NCBI RefSeq assembly: GCF_020176955.2
Contig: NZ_JAIUCZ020000016.1
Coordinates: forward strand, 1-64,000
Reading direction: 5' to 3'
Length of the DNA stretch: 64,000 nt
Source of the DNA: Nocardia sp. alder85J
GTDB taxonomy: Bacteria; Actinomycetota; Actinomycetes; Mycobacteriales; Mycobacteriaceae
Shown here: positions 8,650 through 17,606 of the stretch, piece after piece
How the letters are laid out: every line of letters begins with the position of its first letter
Numbering within the stretch: the stretch's first letter is position 1
Notes under the pieces: generated by a model
The model's database searches: none
The model's input: only the letters and a program-made list of their open reading frames with translations
What the model was told of the DNA's origin: nothing
Program-made: the position numbers and the translations under genes

Positions 8650-9774
8650 TCAGCCGACCACCGCGTCCAGTCCGTCGAGACTGCCCGCGACCAGTGCGTG
8701 GGCGGCGGCCACCTCGGTCGAGAGCAGTTGTCCCGCAGTCGCGGTCAGGCCGCGGGCCAGACCCGGATCGGTCCGGCAGGCCGCCCGCCAGCCGCGGTCG
8801 GCGATGGAGCGCACATACGGCAGCGTGGCGTTGGTGAGCGCCACCGTCGCGGTGTGCGGCACCGCGCCGGGCATGTTGGCCACGCAGTAGAACAGCGAAT
8901 CCGCCACGCGGAAGGTGGGATTCGCGTGCGTGGTCGGCACCGAACTCTGGAAGCAGCCGCCCTGGTCGATGGCGATGTCGACCAGGACCGAGCCGGGCCG
9001 CATCCGCGCCACCAGGGTGTCGGGCACCAGCTGCGGCGCCCGCGCGCCCGGGACCAGCACCGAGCCGATCACCAGATCCGCTGCCGGAACAGCCCTTTCG
9101 ACCTCGGCGGCATTGGAGCCGATGGTGACGACCCGGCCGCCGAAGCGCGCGTCGAGCTCGCGCAGCCTGGGCAGGCTGGTGTCCAGCACGGTGACCCGCG
9201 CGCCCATCCCGGCCGCCACCGCCGCGGCGTTCGAGCCGGCGACGCCGCCACCGATCACCACGACATCGGCCGGGCGCACCCCCGGCACGCCGCCGAGCAG
9301 GACACCCGCCCCGCCGTTGGGCGCCATCAGGTGATACGCGCCGACCTGGGCACTCAGCTTGCCGGCCACCTCGCTCATCGGCGCCAGCAGCGGCAGCGCG
9401 CCGTCGGGTCCGCGCACCGTCTCGTAGGCGATCGCGGTGATGCCGGCGGCCAGGACGGCCTCGGTGCAGGCCCGGGAGGCGGCCAGATGCAGGTAGGTGA
9501 ACAGCACCTGGTCCGGCCGCATCCGCGAATACTCCGGCGCGATGGGTTCTTTCACCTTCAGGATCAGGTCGGCCAGCTGCCATACCTCGTCGGCGGTGGC
9601 CACGATGCGCGCCCCGGCGGCCGGATAGTCGGCGTCGGTGAAGCCCGACCCGGCGCCGGCGCCGGTCTCGACGACCACCTCGTGCCCGTGCCGGGCGAGT
9701 TCCCCGGCGCCGGCCGGGGTCAGCGCCACCCGGGCCTCCTGCTCCTTGATCTCCCGCGGAACGCCGATTCTCAT
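8650..9774 (-). CDS. ald: Alanine dehydrogenase
   Basis: The 374-aa enzyme interconverts L-alanine and pyruvate plus ammonia with NAD(H). Substrate and catalytic residues match M. tuberculosis Ald at the same numbers: K75 in LKVKEP and H96 in FTYLHLAAS. The NAD-binding loop is VVVIGGGVAGSNAA, and the later VDIAIDQGG motif carries the conserved Asp. The ATG at 9774 gives the canonical MRIGVPREIK start. It converges on the sigma gene with a 16-bp gap. In mycobacteria ald responds to alanine and redox state through a divergent AldR; no aldR is adjacent here. Confidence 0.96.
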   Translation of the reverse strand: MRIGVPREIKEQEARVALTPAGAGELARHGHEVVVETGAGAGSGFTDADYPAAGARIVATADEVWQLADLILKVKEPIAPEYSRMRPDQVLFTYLHLAASRACTEAVLAAGITAIAYETVRGPDGALPLLAPMSEVAGKLSAQVGAYHLMAPNGGAGVLLGGVPGVRPADVVVIGGGVAGSNAAAVAAGMGARVTVLDTSLPRLRELDARFGGRVVTIGSNAAEVERAVPAADLVIGSVLVPGARAPQLVPDTLVARMRPGSVLVDIAIDQGGCFQSSVPTTHANPTFRVADSLFYCVANMPGAVPHTATVALTNATLPYVRSIADRGWRAACRTDPGLARGLTATAGQLLSTEVAAAHALVAGSLDGLDAVVG

Positions 9775-9860
9775 GCCGCCATCGTGGCCCAGAACCAGGC
9801 CGGTTACCACGACCTGTGCGGCGATTCACCCTGTTCGCGGGTGTGATTCGGGCGATCCGC

Positions 9861-10622
9861 TCAGATCGTCAGCGGTACGCCCGCGATGGGGATCCGCAGC
9901 TGTCCGGCGCGGCCGCCGTAGCCGAAGGTGAGCTCGAGATGACCGACGGTCTCGGTGAAATGTGCCCAGCCCTCGGCGTGTACCGGCACGATCACGGTGT
10001 CGTCGCCGAGTTCCGCGGCGGCCTCCAGCGCCGTCCGGGCGTTGAGGGTGACGTCGGTGTCGCCGAAGCGGCCGACATTGGCGGCGCCGACGTGCAGCAC
10101 CGCGACATCGATGCGCCCGATCCGCGCGACGATGTCCCGCACGTACGCCACCGACGCGTTGTCGCCGGAGACGTACACGGTGGGCAGCCCGTCGGCGTGC
10201 AGCACGAATCCGATGACGGTGCCGGAGAATTCCTCCGCGCCCTCGGGGCCGTGCAGCGCCGGGACCGCGGTGACGGTCACCTCGCCGAATCGGACGGTCT
10301 CCCAATCCTTCAGTCCCCGAACACCTTCGATCCGCTGCGCGGCCTCGGGCGTGGACAGGGTGGGGGCGGTGAGGAATTCGCGTCCGGTGATGTCCAGGTT
10401 GTCGGCGTGCTGATCGTGCGACAGCAGCACCACATCCACCGGTCCCACCTGTGCGGCCGGGATCGCCGGCGGGGTCAGCTTGTGCAGTGTGATCGGGCCC
10501 GGATAGTCGCGCGGCGCGTCGAAGGTGGGGTCGGTGAGCCAGGTCAGGCCGCCGTAGCGGAGGCGGACGGTGGGGCCGCCGACGTGCAGCAGTTCGAGCG
10601 AGCCGGTGGAGGTATCGGTCAT
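9861..10622 (-). CDS. Metallo-beta-lactamase-fold hydrolase (UlaG-like)
   Basis: The 253-aa protein has the layout of UlaG/YtnP-type metal-dependent hydrolases: LTDPTFDAP, the ligand motif LSHDQHADNLD, a later TAVPALHGPEG, a YVSGDNAS strand and VPVHAEGW near the C-terminus. These His and Asp residues should bind two metal ions. The substrate is unknown. ATG 10622 (MTDTSTGSLELLHVGG) was preferred over GTG 10628. It is divergent from the AraC/GlxA-type regulator across 71 bp, which may control it. Confidence 0.88.
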   Translation of the reverse strand: MTDTSTGSLELLHVGGPTVRLRYGGLTWLTDPTFDAPRDYPGPITLHKLTPPAIPAAQVGPVDVVLLSHDQHADNLDITGREFLTAPTLSTPEAAQRIEGVRGLKDWETVRFGEVTVTAVPALHGPEGAEEFSGTVIGFVLHADGLPTVYVSGDNASVAYVRDIVARIGRIDVAVLHVGAANVGRFGDTDVTLNARTALEAAAELGDDTVIVPVHAEGWAHFTETVGHLELTFGYGGRAGQLRIPIAGVPLTI

Positions 10623-10681
10623 GACCACGATGGTCGTCCGGCGGCGGGCCGACCGGAAGTGGCCCGAAGTCCGCTGATCGA

Positions 10682-10687
10682 TACAAT
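10682..10687 (+). promoter_or_regulatory. Candidate -10 element of a leaderless araC transcript
   Basis: TACAAT lies 6 nt before the ATG at 10694, and no Shine-Dalgarno is present. That spacing places the transcription start on the start codon. Confidence 0.5.
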
Positions 10688-10693
10688 CGGGCC

Positions 10694-11662
10694 ATGACCT
10701 CCGATCGTCGGCACGAAGTGGCGGTGCTCGCCTTCGAGGGCATCAGCCCGTTCCACTTGTCGGTGCCGGGCCTGGTGTTCGGAGGCATCGGCACCAGCGC
10801 CCGCCCGGCCGCCCGCTACCGGTTGCGCACCTGTGCCGAACGTCCCGGAATACTCTGCACACCAGGTGATTTCGACCTCGCGGTGCGGCACGGGCCGGAG
10901 GTGATGGATACCGCCGACACGGTGGTGATCCCCAGCTGGCTGCCGGGGGCCGAGCTGTCCGGGCCGATTCGCGACGCCCTGTGCCGGGCGCACGAGCGCG
11001 GGGCCCGCCTGGTCGGACTGTGCCTGGGCGCCTGGGCGATCGCCGCGACCGGGCTGGCCGACGGCCGGGAGATCACCACCCACTGGTCCGCCGCCGCCGA
11101 CCTGGCCCGCGCCCACCCGGCGGTCCGGGTCCGCGCCGACCGGCTGTGGACCGACCTCGGCGACGTGGTGACCTCCGCCGGGGTGGCCGCGGCCCTGGAC
11201 TGCTGCCTGCATCTGGTGCGGGCCGACCACGGCAGCCGGGTCGCCGCCGACCTGGCCCGCACCCTGGTGCTGGCCCCGCACCGCGGTGGCTCGCAGGCGC
11301 AGTACATCCCGATCGCGGTCCCCGACGACGCCGACGACGATCCGATCGAACTGGCGATGGTGTGGGCCCGCACCCGTCTCGGCGACCGGGTCGATCTCGA
11401 CAGCTGGGCGCGGGTGGCGCTGATGTCGCGGCGCACCTTCACCCGGCATTTCCGCGCCCGCACGGGATCCAGCCCGCAGCAGTGGCTGTTGCACCAGCGC
11501 CTCGACCAGGCTCGCCTGCTGCTGGAATCCACCGACGACACCATGGATCGGATCGCCACCGACTGCGGCCTGGGCACCGCCGTCAACCTCCGCCACCACT
11601 TCCACCGCACCCTGGGCCTCGCCCCGGCTGACCACCGCCGCCTTTTCCGCACCGGCGCCTGA
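10694..11662 (+). CDS. GlxA-family AraC-type transcriptional regulator
   Basis: The 322-aa protein has an N-terminal DJ-1/PfpI-like domain (about 8-185) with the nucleophile-elbow-like VGLCLGAWAIA, and a C-terminal AraC domain (about 215-318) with two helix-turn-helix units (VALMSRRTFTRHFRARTG and CGLGTAVNLRHHFHRTLG). Regulators of this type often sense amines, amides or other small metabolites. The start is ATG 10694, without an RBS but 6 nt downstream of a TACAAT hexamer. The divergent hydrolase gene is the obvious candidate target. Confidence 0.93.
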   Translation: MTSDRRHEVAVLAFEGISPFHLSVPGLVFGGIGTSARPAARYRLRTCAERPGILCTPGDFDLAVRHGPEVMDTADTVVIPSWLPGAELSGPIRDALCRAHERGARLVGLCLGAWAIAATGLADGREITTHWSAAADLARAHPAVRVRADRLWTDLGDVVTSAGVAAALDCCLHLVRADHGSRVAADLARTLVLAPHRGGSQAQYIPIAVPDDADDDPIELAMVWARTRLGDRVDLDSWARVALMSRRTFTRHFRARTGSSPQQWLLHQRLDQARLLLESTDDTMDRIATDCGLGTAVNLRHHFHRTLGLAPADHRRLFRTGA

Positions 11663-11787
11663 GTTCTGCGCCTGTGCCCGAACGACTTTCGCAAGTCGCG
11701 CGGCCGGTCCCGGCATCGCGCTGCGCCGCCACCCGGGCCGAGTCGACGGTCCTGTTCGTACGCCGGACATCCGGCGGCACCTGCGTG

Positions 11788-12732
11788 TCAGTCCTCGGGG
11801 CGCCAGACGCCGATCAGGTAGCGGGCGGTGAGCAGGGCGAGCATCAGGATCGCCAGCCACGCTATCCAACTGCCTTGTGCGGTGAGCACACTCGGTTCGT
11901 GAGCGACGGCCGGGTCGATGACGCGGGCCTGCCAGCACAACCGGCCCAGCGGGATCGCCGCGGCGAGAGCGAATGCCGAGCCCAGCACTGCGGCGAGTCG
12001 AGTTCGCTTGGGCTGAAACAGATTCGCGGTCTCCAGGAGCACCGCGGCGACGAGCAGGCACAGGAAGTAGGGGATCCAGCCGTGCCACAGTTGCGGATTC
12101 AGGATCGGCGCGGTGCCGCCGCCGGGGGTATGGACCGGGAAGAGGCGCTGGGCGAACAGGGCGAGTACCAGGAGCGCGGCCTGTGCCACCCGGCCGATCA
12201 GTTCGGCGCGACTGTTCCAGCGCGGAATCTCGGTGTCGGCCAGCCGATCCGGTGTCCACGGTGCATCGTCCTCGGCGCCACCGGCCGCGGCGCGGGTGTG
12301 TTCGCCCAGGACGAACAGGGCGGTGAGGATCACCAGCAGGTACATCGCCACGGTCACGGTGATGCCCAGTGGGCGAAGGAAAGTCATCCACAGGTCGTGG
12401 TTCCGGGCGTGCTGGACCAGCACCAGCGTGACGTAGAGGATCGGCAGTACGGTCGCGCAGGTGCCGCGGGTGGCCTGGACATAGCTCGGATAGCTGTCCG
12501 GGCCGATCAGCGCTCGGGCGGCGTAGGTGTAGCGGGCGGCCATCCGGATCGGGTCGCCGAGTTCGCGCAGTGCGGCGTATTCGGCCCGGGCCGCGGACTC
12601 GCCGCCGGCCAGCCGGGCGTCGATGTCGTCGGCGATCGCCGAGCGTAGCTCGCGCTCGGTGTCGCGGCGGCGCTGCCGGGGAATGTGTGCGACCGCGACG
12701 TGGACGTAGCGGTCAGTCAGGGTGTGGGTCAC
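11788..12732 (-). CDS. Multi-span membrane protein with N-terminal HAAS-like segment
   Basis: The 314-aa product has a cytoplasmic helical N-terminus (VAHIPRQRRRDTERELRSAI, then ALRELGDPIRMAARY) resembling the HAAS/permease-prefix segment found in proteins paired with PadR regulators. About six transmembrane helices follow. Its role is unknown. The GTG at 12732 has GGGAGG about 9 nt upstream and overlaps the end of the PadR gene by 20 bp, so the two are one operon and are probably co-regulated. Confidence 0.85.
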   Translation of the reverse strand: MTHTLTDRYVHVAVAHIPRQRRRDTERELRSAIADDIDARLAGGESAARAEYAALRELGDPIRMAARYTYAARALIGPDSYPSYVQATRGTCATVLPILYVTLVLVQHARNHDLWMTFLRPLGITVTVAMYLLVILTALFVLGEHTRAAAGGAEDDAPWTPDRLADTEIPRWNSRAELIGRVAQAALLVLALFAQRLFPVHTPGGGTAPILNPQLWHGWIPYFLCLLVAAVLLETANLFQPKRTRLAAVLGSAFALAAAIPLGRLCWQARVIDPAVAHEPSVLTAQGSWIAWLAILMLALLTARYLIGVWRPED

Positions 12733-13078
12733 GATTGTCGTCCTCCCGATCGACATCCAGAGTCGTGAGCGCCCGGTCGACGGCCCGCCACTCGCGCAGC
12801 AGCGCCGCGGCCAGGGCCGAGCCCCGGTCGCTGGTCCGGTAGAACTTGCGCGGCCGGGCCTGGCTGGTGTCCCACTCGCTGGTCAGCAGGCCCTGGCTCT
12901 CCAGGCGCCGCAACAGCGGGTACAGGGTGTTGCCGGTGACCGGAATGCCCGCCCGCTCCAGGGATTCCAGCAGGACGTAGCCGTAGCCGGGTTCGCGGAG
13001 GGCGAGCAGGCTGGCGAGCACCACCGAGCCTCGCCGTAGTTCCTGCCGGTGGGCATCCAGCAGTTCGGATTCGCTCAC
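12713..13078 (-). CDS. PadR-family transcriptional regulator
   Basis: The protein of 121 aa (124 if GTG 13087 is used) is a winged-helix PadR regulator: ELRRGSVVLASLLALREPGYGY, then GNTLYPLLRRLESQGLL and PRKFYRTSDRG, in the usual order. The GTG at 13078 lies exactly 7 nt after TATAGT (coding strand), with no RBS, suggesting a leaderless message. Two short palindromes (13084-13095 and 13095-13105) cover this promoter, so it probably represses itself and the overlapping membrane-protein gene. Confidence 0.93.
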   Translation of the reverse strand: MSESELLDAHRQELRRGSVVLASLLALREPGYGYVLLESLERAGIPVTGNTLYPLLRRLESQGLLTSEWDTSQARPRKFYRTSDRGSALAAALLREWRAVDRALTTLDVDREDDNRDPHPD

Positions 13079-13083
13079 CCTCG

Positions 13084-13105
13084 ACACTATAGTGTGTGTA
13101 ACACA
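13084..13105. promoter_or_regulatory. padR promoter with two overlapping operator-like palindromes
   Basis: ACACTATAGTGT (13084-13095) is a perfect 12-bp palindrome that contains the candidate -10 TATAGT of padR. It abuts TGTGTAACACA (13095-13105), a second inverted repeat. PadR proteins commonly bind such short AT-centred repeats at their own promoters. Confidence 0.6.
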
Positions 13106-13143
13106 TTATCGTAAGAGGCATCGGACGAAATGCCCGGTGAGCG

Positions 13144-14103
13144 GTGCGTTACTGTCGCCCGGTGCGAACGGGGATGGTGACGGCGGCCGGTGTAGGGCTC
13201 GGGTTCCTGCTGGATCGGGCGCTGGGCGATCCGCGGCGGGGGCATCCGGTGGCCGGATTCGGCACGGTCGCGGCGCGGTTGGAGCCGCTGGTGTATCGGG
13301 ATCGGCGGGCCGCGGGCGTGGTCTACGAAGTCCTGCTGGCCGGGGGTGCGGTGGCCCTCGGCGCCGCGGCGCGGCGGCGGTGCCGGTCCGCGGGCGGCGG
13401 TGTGCTGGTGACGGCGCTGGCGACCTGGACCGCGCTCGGCGGCACCACCCTCGCGCGGACCGGCCGGGAGATGGCCGACCGGCTCGAGGCGGGGGATGTG
13501 GCGGCCGCGCGGGCATTGCTGCCGTCGCTGTGCGGGCGCGACCCCGAACTGCTCGACGCCGACGGGCTGGCGCGGGCCGCCCTCGAATCCATCGCCGAGA
13601 ACACCTCGGATGCCACGGTCGCGCCGCTGTTCTGGGGCGCGGTCGCGGGCGTACCGGGCCTGCTGGGCTACCGCGCGATCAACACCCTCGACGCCATGGT
13701 CGGCTACCGCAACGAGCGCTACCTCCGATTCGGCTGGGCGGCAGCGCGTCTCGACGATCTGGCCAACCTGGCTCCGGCGCGGCTGGCCGGGGCGCTGACG
13801 GTGGCGCTGGCCCCGCTGGCCGGTGGCCGCCGGGCCGACGCCCTGCGGGCCTGGTGGCGGGACGCCGGGCGGCATCCCAGCCCGAACGCGGGGGTCGCGG
13901 AGGCGAGTACGGCCGGGGCGCTGGGGGTGCGGCTGGGCGGGCGCACCGAATATCGGCACGGCGTCGAGATGCGCCCCACCCTCGGCGACGGTCCCGCGCC
14001 CGGGGTCGGCGATCTGCGCCGGGCGGTGCGGCTGTCCGAGGCCGTGCAGTTCGCCGCCGCCGCCACGGCCGTGCTGCTGGCCGCCGTGCGCCGCCGCCGA
14101 TAG
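13144..14103 (+). CDS. cobD: Adenosylcobinamide-phosphate synthase
   Basis: The 319-aa integral membrane protein carries the CobD/CbiB signature: DRALGDPRRGHPVAGFG near the N-terminus, ESIAENTSDATVAPLFWGAV (about 140-165), NTLDAMVGYRNERYL and HPSPNAGVAEA. It attaches the aminopropanol arm to adenosylcobyric acid in cobalamin synthesis. The start is uncertain (GTG 13144, GTG 13162 or ATG 13174); none has a strong RBS. Orthologous position: Rv2236c in the M. tuberculosis block that also holds ptpA and cobC. Confidence 0.95.
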   Translation: MRYCRPVRTGMVTAAGVGLGFLLDRALGDPRRGHPVAGFGTVAARLEPLVYRDRRAAGVVYEVLLAGGAVALGAAARRRCRSAGGGVLVTALATWTALGGTTLARTGREMADRLEAGDVAAARALLPSLCGRDPELLDADGLARAALESIAENTSDATVAPLFWGAVAGVPGLLGYRAINTLDAMVGYRNERYLRFGWAAARLDDLANLAPARLAGALTVALAPLAGGRRADALRAWWRDAGRHPSPNAGVAEASTAGALGVRLGGRTEYRHGVEMRPTLGDGPAPGVGDLRRAVRLSEAVQFAAAATAVLLAAVRRRR

Positions 14104-14113
14104 CCGGAAGTCG

Positions 14114-15595
14114 TTACGGGGCTTGTGGTTCCGTGATGAACAGGGCTTCGATCGCGGGGCCGGCCGTGGGTTCGGCGAGGATCAGCACCTCGTCGCCGCT
14201 GCGCAGCCGGGTGTCCGGGGTGACGGTCACCAACCGGCCGCGGCGGATGATCACGCTCACCCACAGATCCGCGAACGGCAGGCCGGATACGGTGGTGCCG
14301 TCGGCCGGGGAACCCGAGGCGACCGTGTAGCGGTGCAGGCTGTCGGGCTCCTCCTCGAACCGCGCGTTCATGGTCCAGGGCCGGGGATGCACCGTACGCA
14401 ACGGCACCCCGAGCCACCGGGCCACCACCGGCACGGTCCCGCCCTGCACGATCACGGAGAACGCGACCACGACGAAGATGATCTCGTAGGCGCGGTGGGC
14501 GCCGGAGATCCCGGAGTGCAACAGGAAGCTGCCCAGCAGAATCGGCACCGCGCCCTTCAGCCCGGTCCACAGCACGAAAAGCCGCTCGCCGCGCTCGAGC
14601 CGGATCCGCTGGATCAGCGCACCCACCAGCACCGGCCGGATCACCACCGCCAGCAGCCCCGCGAGCCCGAGCCCGATCGGCAGCGCCCCGCCCTCCAGGA
14701 CGCCGTGCGGCCCGGTCACCTGGATGGTCAGGCCCAGCATCGCGAAGGCCACGATCTCGCCGAGAGTGGCCAGCGCCGAATGGAATCGCTCGATCTCGGC
14801 CCGGAAGGGGGCCCGCTCATCGCCGATCATCATGCCCGCCACCAGCACCGCCAGGAATCCGGAACCGTGCAGCAGGGTGGTGGCGCCGTAGATCGCGGGC
14901 ACGCACACCAGCACCCGCAGCGAGTACAACCCCGCCGCCGGCAGCGGCACCCGCCGCATGAACCACAACAGGCCGCGGCCCCCGGCCACCCCCGCGACCG
15001 CGCCGACGAGCAGTTGCGCGGCGAACTCCCCGGCCGCGGAACCGAGAGCGTCCCAATGGAATCGGCTGGTCTCCAGCAGCACCACCAGCAACGCGATGCC
15101 GACCGGATCATTGGCCCCGGACTCGCCCTGCAACAGCGTCCCGGCGCGGCCCTCGATCTGCCGCCCGCCCAGCACCGAGAACACCACCGCCGGATCGGTG
15201 GGCGACAGCGCGGTACCCAGCAGCAGCGAGATCCGCCAATCCAGCCCGAAGATCAGATGCGCGGCCAGCGCCAGCGCCGCCGCGGTGACCAGGGTGCCGG
15301 CCACCCCGATCCAGGTGATCGCCGCCGCATTGGCCCGGAATCGCCGCCGGCCGATCTGCATGCCGCCGTCGAACAGGATCACCACCAGCGCGATCGTCAC
15401 CACCTGCTGGACCAGCGTGATCGGAATCCGGCCCAGCGCCGGCCAGATGTCGGACGCGGCCGCCGCGGCGCCCAGGAACAGCGCGGGCGCCGGAATCGGC
15501 AGCCATTTCCCGAGCCGGTTCGACAGCACCGCGGCCAGCGCGGCCAGCGACACGATCAGCACCGCCGCGGCGAACGGCGTCACATCAGTCATCAC
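14114..15595 (-). CDS. CPA1-family cation/proton antiporter with RCK-C domain
   Basis: The 493-aa protein has about 12 transmembrane helices with the antiporter motifs GTALSPTDPAVVFSVLGG and GESGANDPVGIALLVVLLE. A cytoplasmic TrkA-C/RCK-C domain follows (about 410-485, LHRYTVASGSPADGTTVSGL, DTRLRSGDEVLILAEP). This layout is that of NhaP2/CvrA K+/H+ antiporters. It is convergent with cobD (10-bp gap) and sits between cobD and SURF1, a position it does not occupy in M. tuberculosis, so it is an insertion into an otherwise conserved block. Confidence 0.92.
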   Translation of the reverse strand: MMTDVTPFAAAVLIVSLAALAAVLSNRLGKWLPIPAPALFLGAAAAASDIWPALGRIPITLVQQVVTIALVVILFDGGMQIGRRRFRANAAAITWIGVAGTLVTAAALALAAHLIFGLDWRISLLLGTALSPTDPAVVFSVLGGRQIEGRAGTLLQGESGANDPVGIALLVVLLETSRFHWDALGSAAGEFAAQLLVGAVAGVAGGRGLLWFMRRVPLPAAGLYSLRVLVCVPAIYGATTLLHGSGFLAVLVAGMMIGDERAPFRAEIERFHSALATLGEIVAFAMLGLTIQVTGPHGVLEGGALPIGLGLAGLLAVVIRPVLVGALIQRIRLERGERLFVLWTGLKGAVPILLGSFLLHSGISGAHRAYEIIFVVVAFSVIVQGGTVPVVARWLGVPLRTVHPRPWTMNARFEEEPDSLHRYTVASGSPADGTTVSGLPFADLWVSVIIRRGRLVTVTPDTRLRSGDEVLILAEPTAGPAIEALFITEPQAP

Positions 15596-15965
15596 GATGT
15601 CCCGGTGGGCACGACTTCAGCCGGCGTACAACACCATTCGGATGTCTCACGAGGAGCACAGGATCCGCCTTCCGATCGCACGAACAGAACCCGTCGACCA
15701 GACTTCCCGACACACCACTCATGACTTTAGCGTTTCGTTTACGACCCGAGACCGGCCGGTCCGCCCGGGGCGACATCGGCACCTGCCGGACTCCCTTCGG
15801 CCGCCGTTTCGCGCCGCGCTGATGAGCTGCTCGGTGCTGAATATGCTGTTGGGCAGCCGTTTTCGCGTCTCGACAGTGGTGGATTGTGGCGGTTGCGCGA
15901 TATGCCCTGCTGGGCAGGGCATTACACGGGACTGCCTGCCCCCTCGGTGGCCGGGTACCTGCTGG
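15596..15965. other. 370-bp intergenic region
   Basis: It lies between the antiporter start and the SURF1 stop, both on the minus strand. The antiporter promoter should be here. The only structure I see is the 21-bp hairpin at 15902-15922. No convincing small gene. Confidence 0.6.
15902..15922 (-). terminator. Hairpin downstream of SURF1
   Basis: ATGCCCTGC-TGG-GCAGGGCAT is a perfect 9-bp stem with a 3-nt loop, 43 bp past the SURF1 stop. It has no T-tract, as is usual for actinobacterial terminators. Confidence 0.5.
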
Positions 15966-16904
15966 TCAGCGACGTGTCCCGCCGTAGCGATCCGCGAGCC
16001 GGTCGGCGTTGGTCTTCGGTGGTGCCGGGGTGCTCGTAGCGACGGCGGCGTCGGCCGCGGATTCGGCTCGAGCTGCCGGAGCGAGCCCGGTGGACGTTGC
16101 CGGTCCGGTGGCGGTTGCCGGGGCGGGTGCGGGGGTGCGCTCGCGGCGGCGTTCGCGCAGTTCGGCGACGACGAAGTAGCCGAGGCCGAGCGGAGCCATG
16201 ACGCCGAAGGCGATCCATTGCAGGCCGTAGGACAGGTACGGTCCGGCGTCCAGCTGGGGCAGCGGCTCGGGGGTGAAGGCGCCGGGCTGCCCGTCGGACA
16301 GTTGCAGATAGCCGCCGCTGCGATCGCCGGTGGGTACAACGGTCAGCGGGGTGCCGAGCACCGTCGACACCTCGGTGGTATCGATCGAGTACACCTGCCG
16401 GTAGCCGTCCTGAGTCATCGGTTCCTTGCCGGGAATGACGCCCTCGGACTTGCGGACCCGGCCCTCGATCCGCTGCTGCCCGGCCGGTGGCTCGGCGATC
16501 GGCGGGAGGTGGATGCCGTCGGCGGCGCCCACCAGGCCACGATCGACCAGCAGTTCCCGCCCGTCGGCCAGCTGGAAGGCGGCCAGCACCCCGTACGCCG
16601 GTTTGTCGTCGAGCCGTTGCAGTCGTTCCAGCACCGTGGATCCGGGCACGTAGTGGCCGGTGGCCAGCACCCGCCGCCATTCGCTGTCCTTCGTGCCCGG
16701 CGCGTTCAGCAGGCCCGCCACGTCGACCGGATCGGCGCGCACCGACGCGGCGATCAGATCGTTGCGGTGCGAGGTGCGGACGTTCTTCCCCAGCTGCCAG
16801 GGCGCGAGCACCGTGAAACACAGGTAGGCGAAGGCCGCCACGACGGCGGCCAGGATCACCCAGCTGGGCCGCAGCAGGAAGGTGATCCGGCGCAGGACGG
16901 TCAT
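15966..16904 (-). CDS. SURF1-family cytochrome oxidase assembly protein
   Basis: The 312-aa protein has two transmembrane helices, one N-terminal (about 14-36) and one near 225-248 (GLQWIAFGVMAPLGLGYFVV), enclosing an external domain with APWQLGKN, WRRVLATGHYVPGS and LLVDRGLV. This matches SURF1/Shy1, which helps heme a3 insertion into aa3 oxidase. The C-terminal 60 residues are Ala/Pro/Thr-rich and variable. ATG 16904 overlaps the ptpA stop (ATGA), so translation is coupled. The pair corresponds to Rv2234-Rv2235. Confidence 0.92.
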   Translation of the reverse strand: MTVLRRITFLLRPSWVILAAVVAAFAYLCFTVLAPWQLGKNVRTSHRNDLIAASVRADPVDVAGLLNAPGTKDSEWRRVLATGHYVPGSTVLERLQRLDDKPAYGVLAAFQLADGRELLVDRGLVGAADGIHLPPIAEPPAGQQRIEGRVRKSEGVIPGKEPMTQDGYRQVYSIDTTEVSTVLGTPLTVVPTGDRSGGYLQLSDGQPGAFTPEPLPQLDAGPYLSYGLQWIAFGVMAPLGLGYFVVAELRERRRERTPAPAPATATGPATSTGLAPAARAESAADAAVATSTPAPPKTNADRLADRYGGTRR

Positions 16905-17386
16905 CGGCGCTCACCGAGTTGCGCGCGCACCTGGTCGAGCAGTCCGGGCACCGCGGCCTCGATCTGCTCCCGGACCAGTTCGAAGTCGGCGGTGTCGCCG
17001 TAGTACGGGTCGGGTACGTCAGGGCCGTCGGCGTCCGGATCGAAGGATCGCAACAGCCGCCGCCGCGCCGTGGGCACCCCGAGCCGGGCCAGCTCCCGCG
17101 CGTGCGTGGTGTCCAGCGCTATCACCAGGTCGGCGGCCAGATGGTCCGGTCCGACCGCAGCGGCCACGTGCCCGGTCGGGTACCCGTGCCGCCGCAGCAG
17201 CGCGTCGGTCCGGCGGTCGGCGTCGTCGCCGGAATGCCAGCCGCTGGTACCCGCGCTGGTCACCCGCACCCGATCGGCGAGACCCGCCTGTTCCACCGCC
17301 GTGGCGAAGATCTTCTCGGCCATCGGCGATCGACAGATGTTTCCCGTGCAGATGAAGGTCACGTGCATCTCGCCCACGACAGCCAT
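16901..17386 (-). CDS. ptpA: Low-molecular-weight protein tyrosine phosphatase
   Basis: The 161-aa protein has the P-loop CTGNICRS (C13-S20), the conserved SAGTSGW (W50) and the general-acid motif DPYYGD (D126). In M. tuberculosis, PtpA is secreted into macrophages and is phosphorylated on the tandem tyrosines Y128/Y129 by PtkA; the tandem tyrosines are kept at the same positions here. No ptkA (HAD kinase, Rv2232) is present in the space to cobC. ATG 17386 was chosen; ATG 17368 is a shorter option. Translation is coupled to SURF1. Confidence 0.94.
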   Translation of the reverse strand: MAVVGEMHVTFICTGNICRSPMAEKIFATAVEQAGLADRVRVTSAGTSGWHSGDDADRRTDALLRRHGYPTGHVAAAVGPDHLAADLVIALDTTHARELARLGVPTARRRLLRSFDPDADGPDVPDPYYGDTADFELVREQIEAAVPGLLDQVRAQLGERR

Positions 17387-17606
17387 TCTGTCCGGTCGGC
17401 TCCGCGGGCGGCCACGTAGGGTGTCGTCTGTGCCCGAGACCACTACAGACCGTCGTACAGCGGTGACCTCCCGCCGCGCGTGCTGTCGTCGTGCGAGGGC
17501 AGCGGGGGCGCGGATCCGGCCGGCCGTATCGTCCACGTCGCGGGTAGGCCCATCGTGGTGATCGGCCGAACCGGTGGCCGTCGATGACCGGAGGAGGTAT
17601 GTGGGC

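Noticed and set aside
13092..14330. Gly/Arg-rich plus-strand frame overlapping cobD
   Set aside because: cobD in the 13144 frame carries the family motifs; this is another frame of the same DNA.
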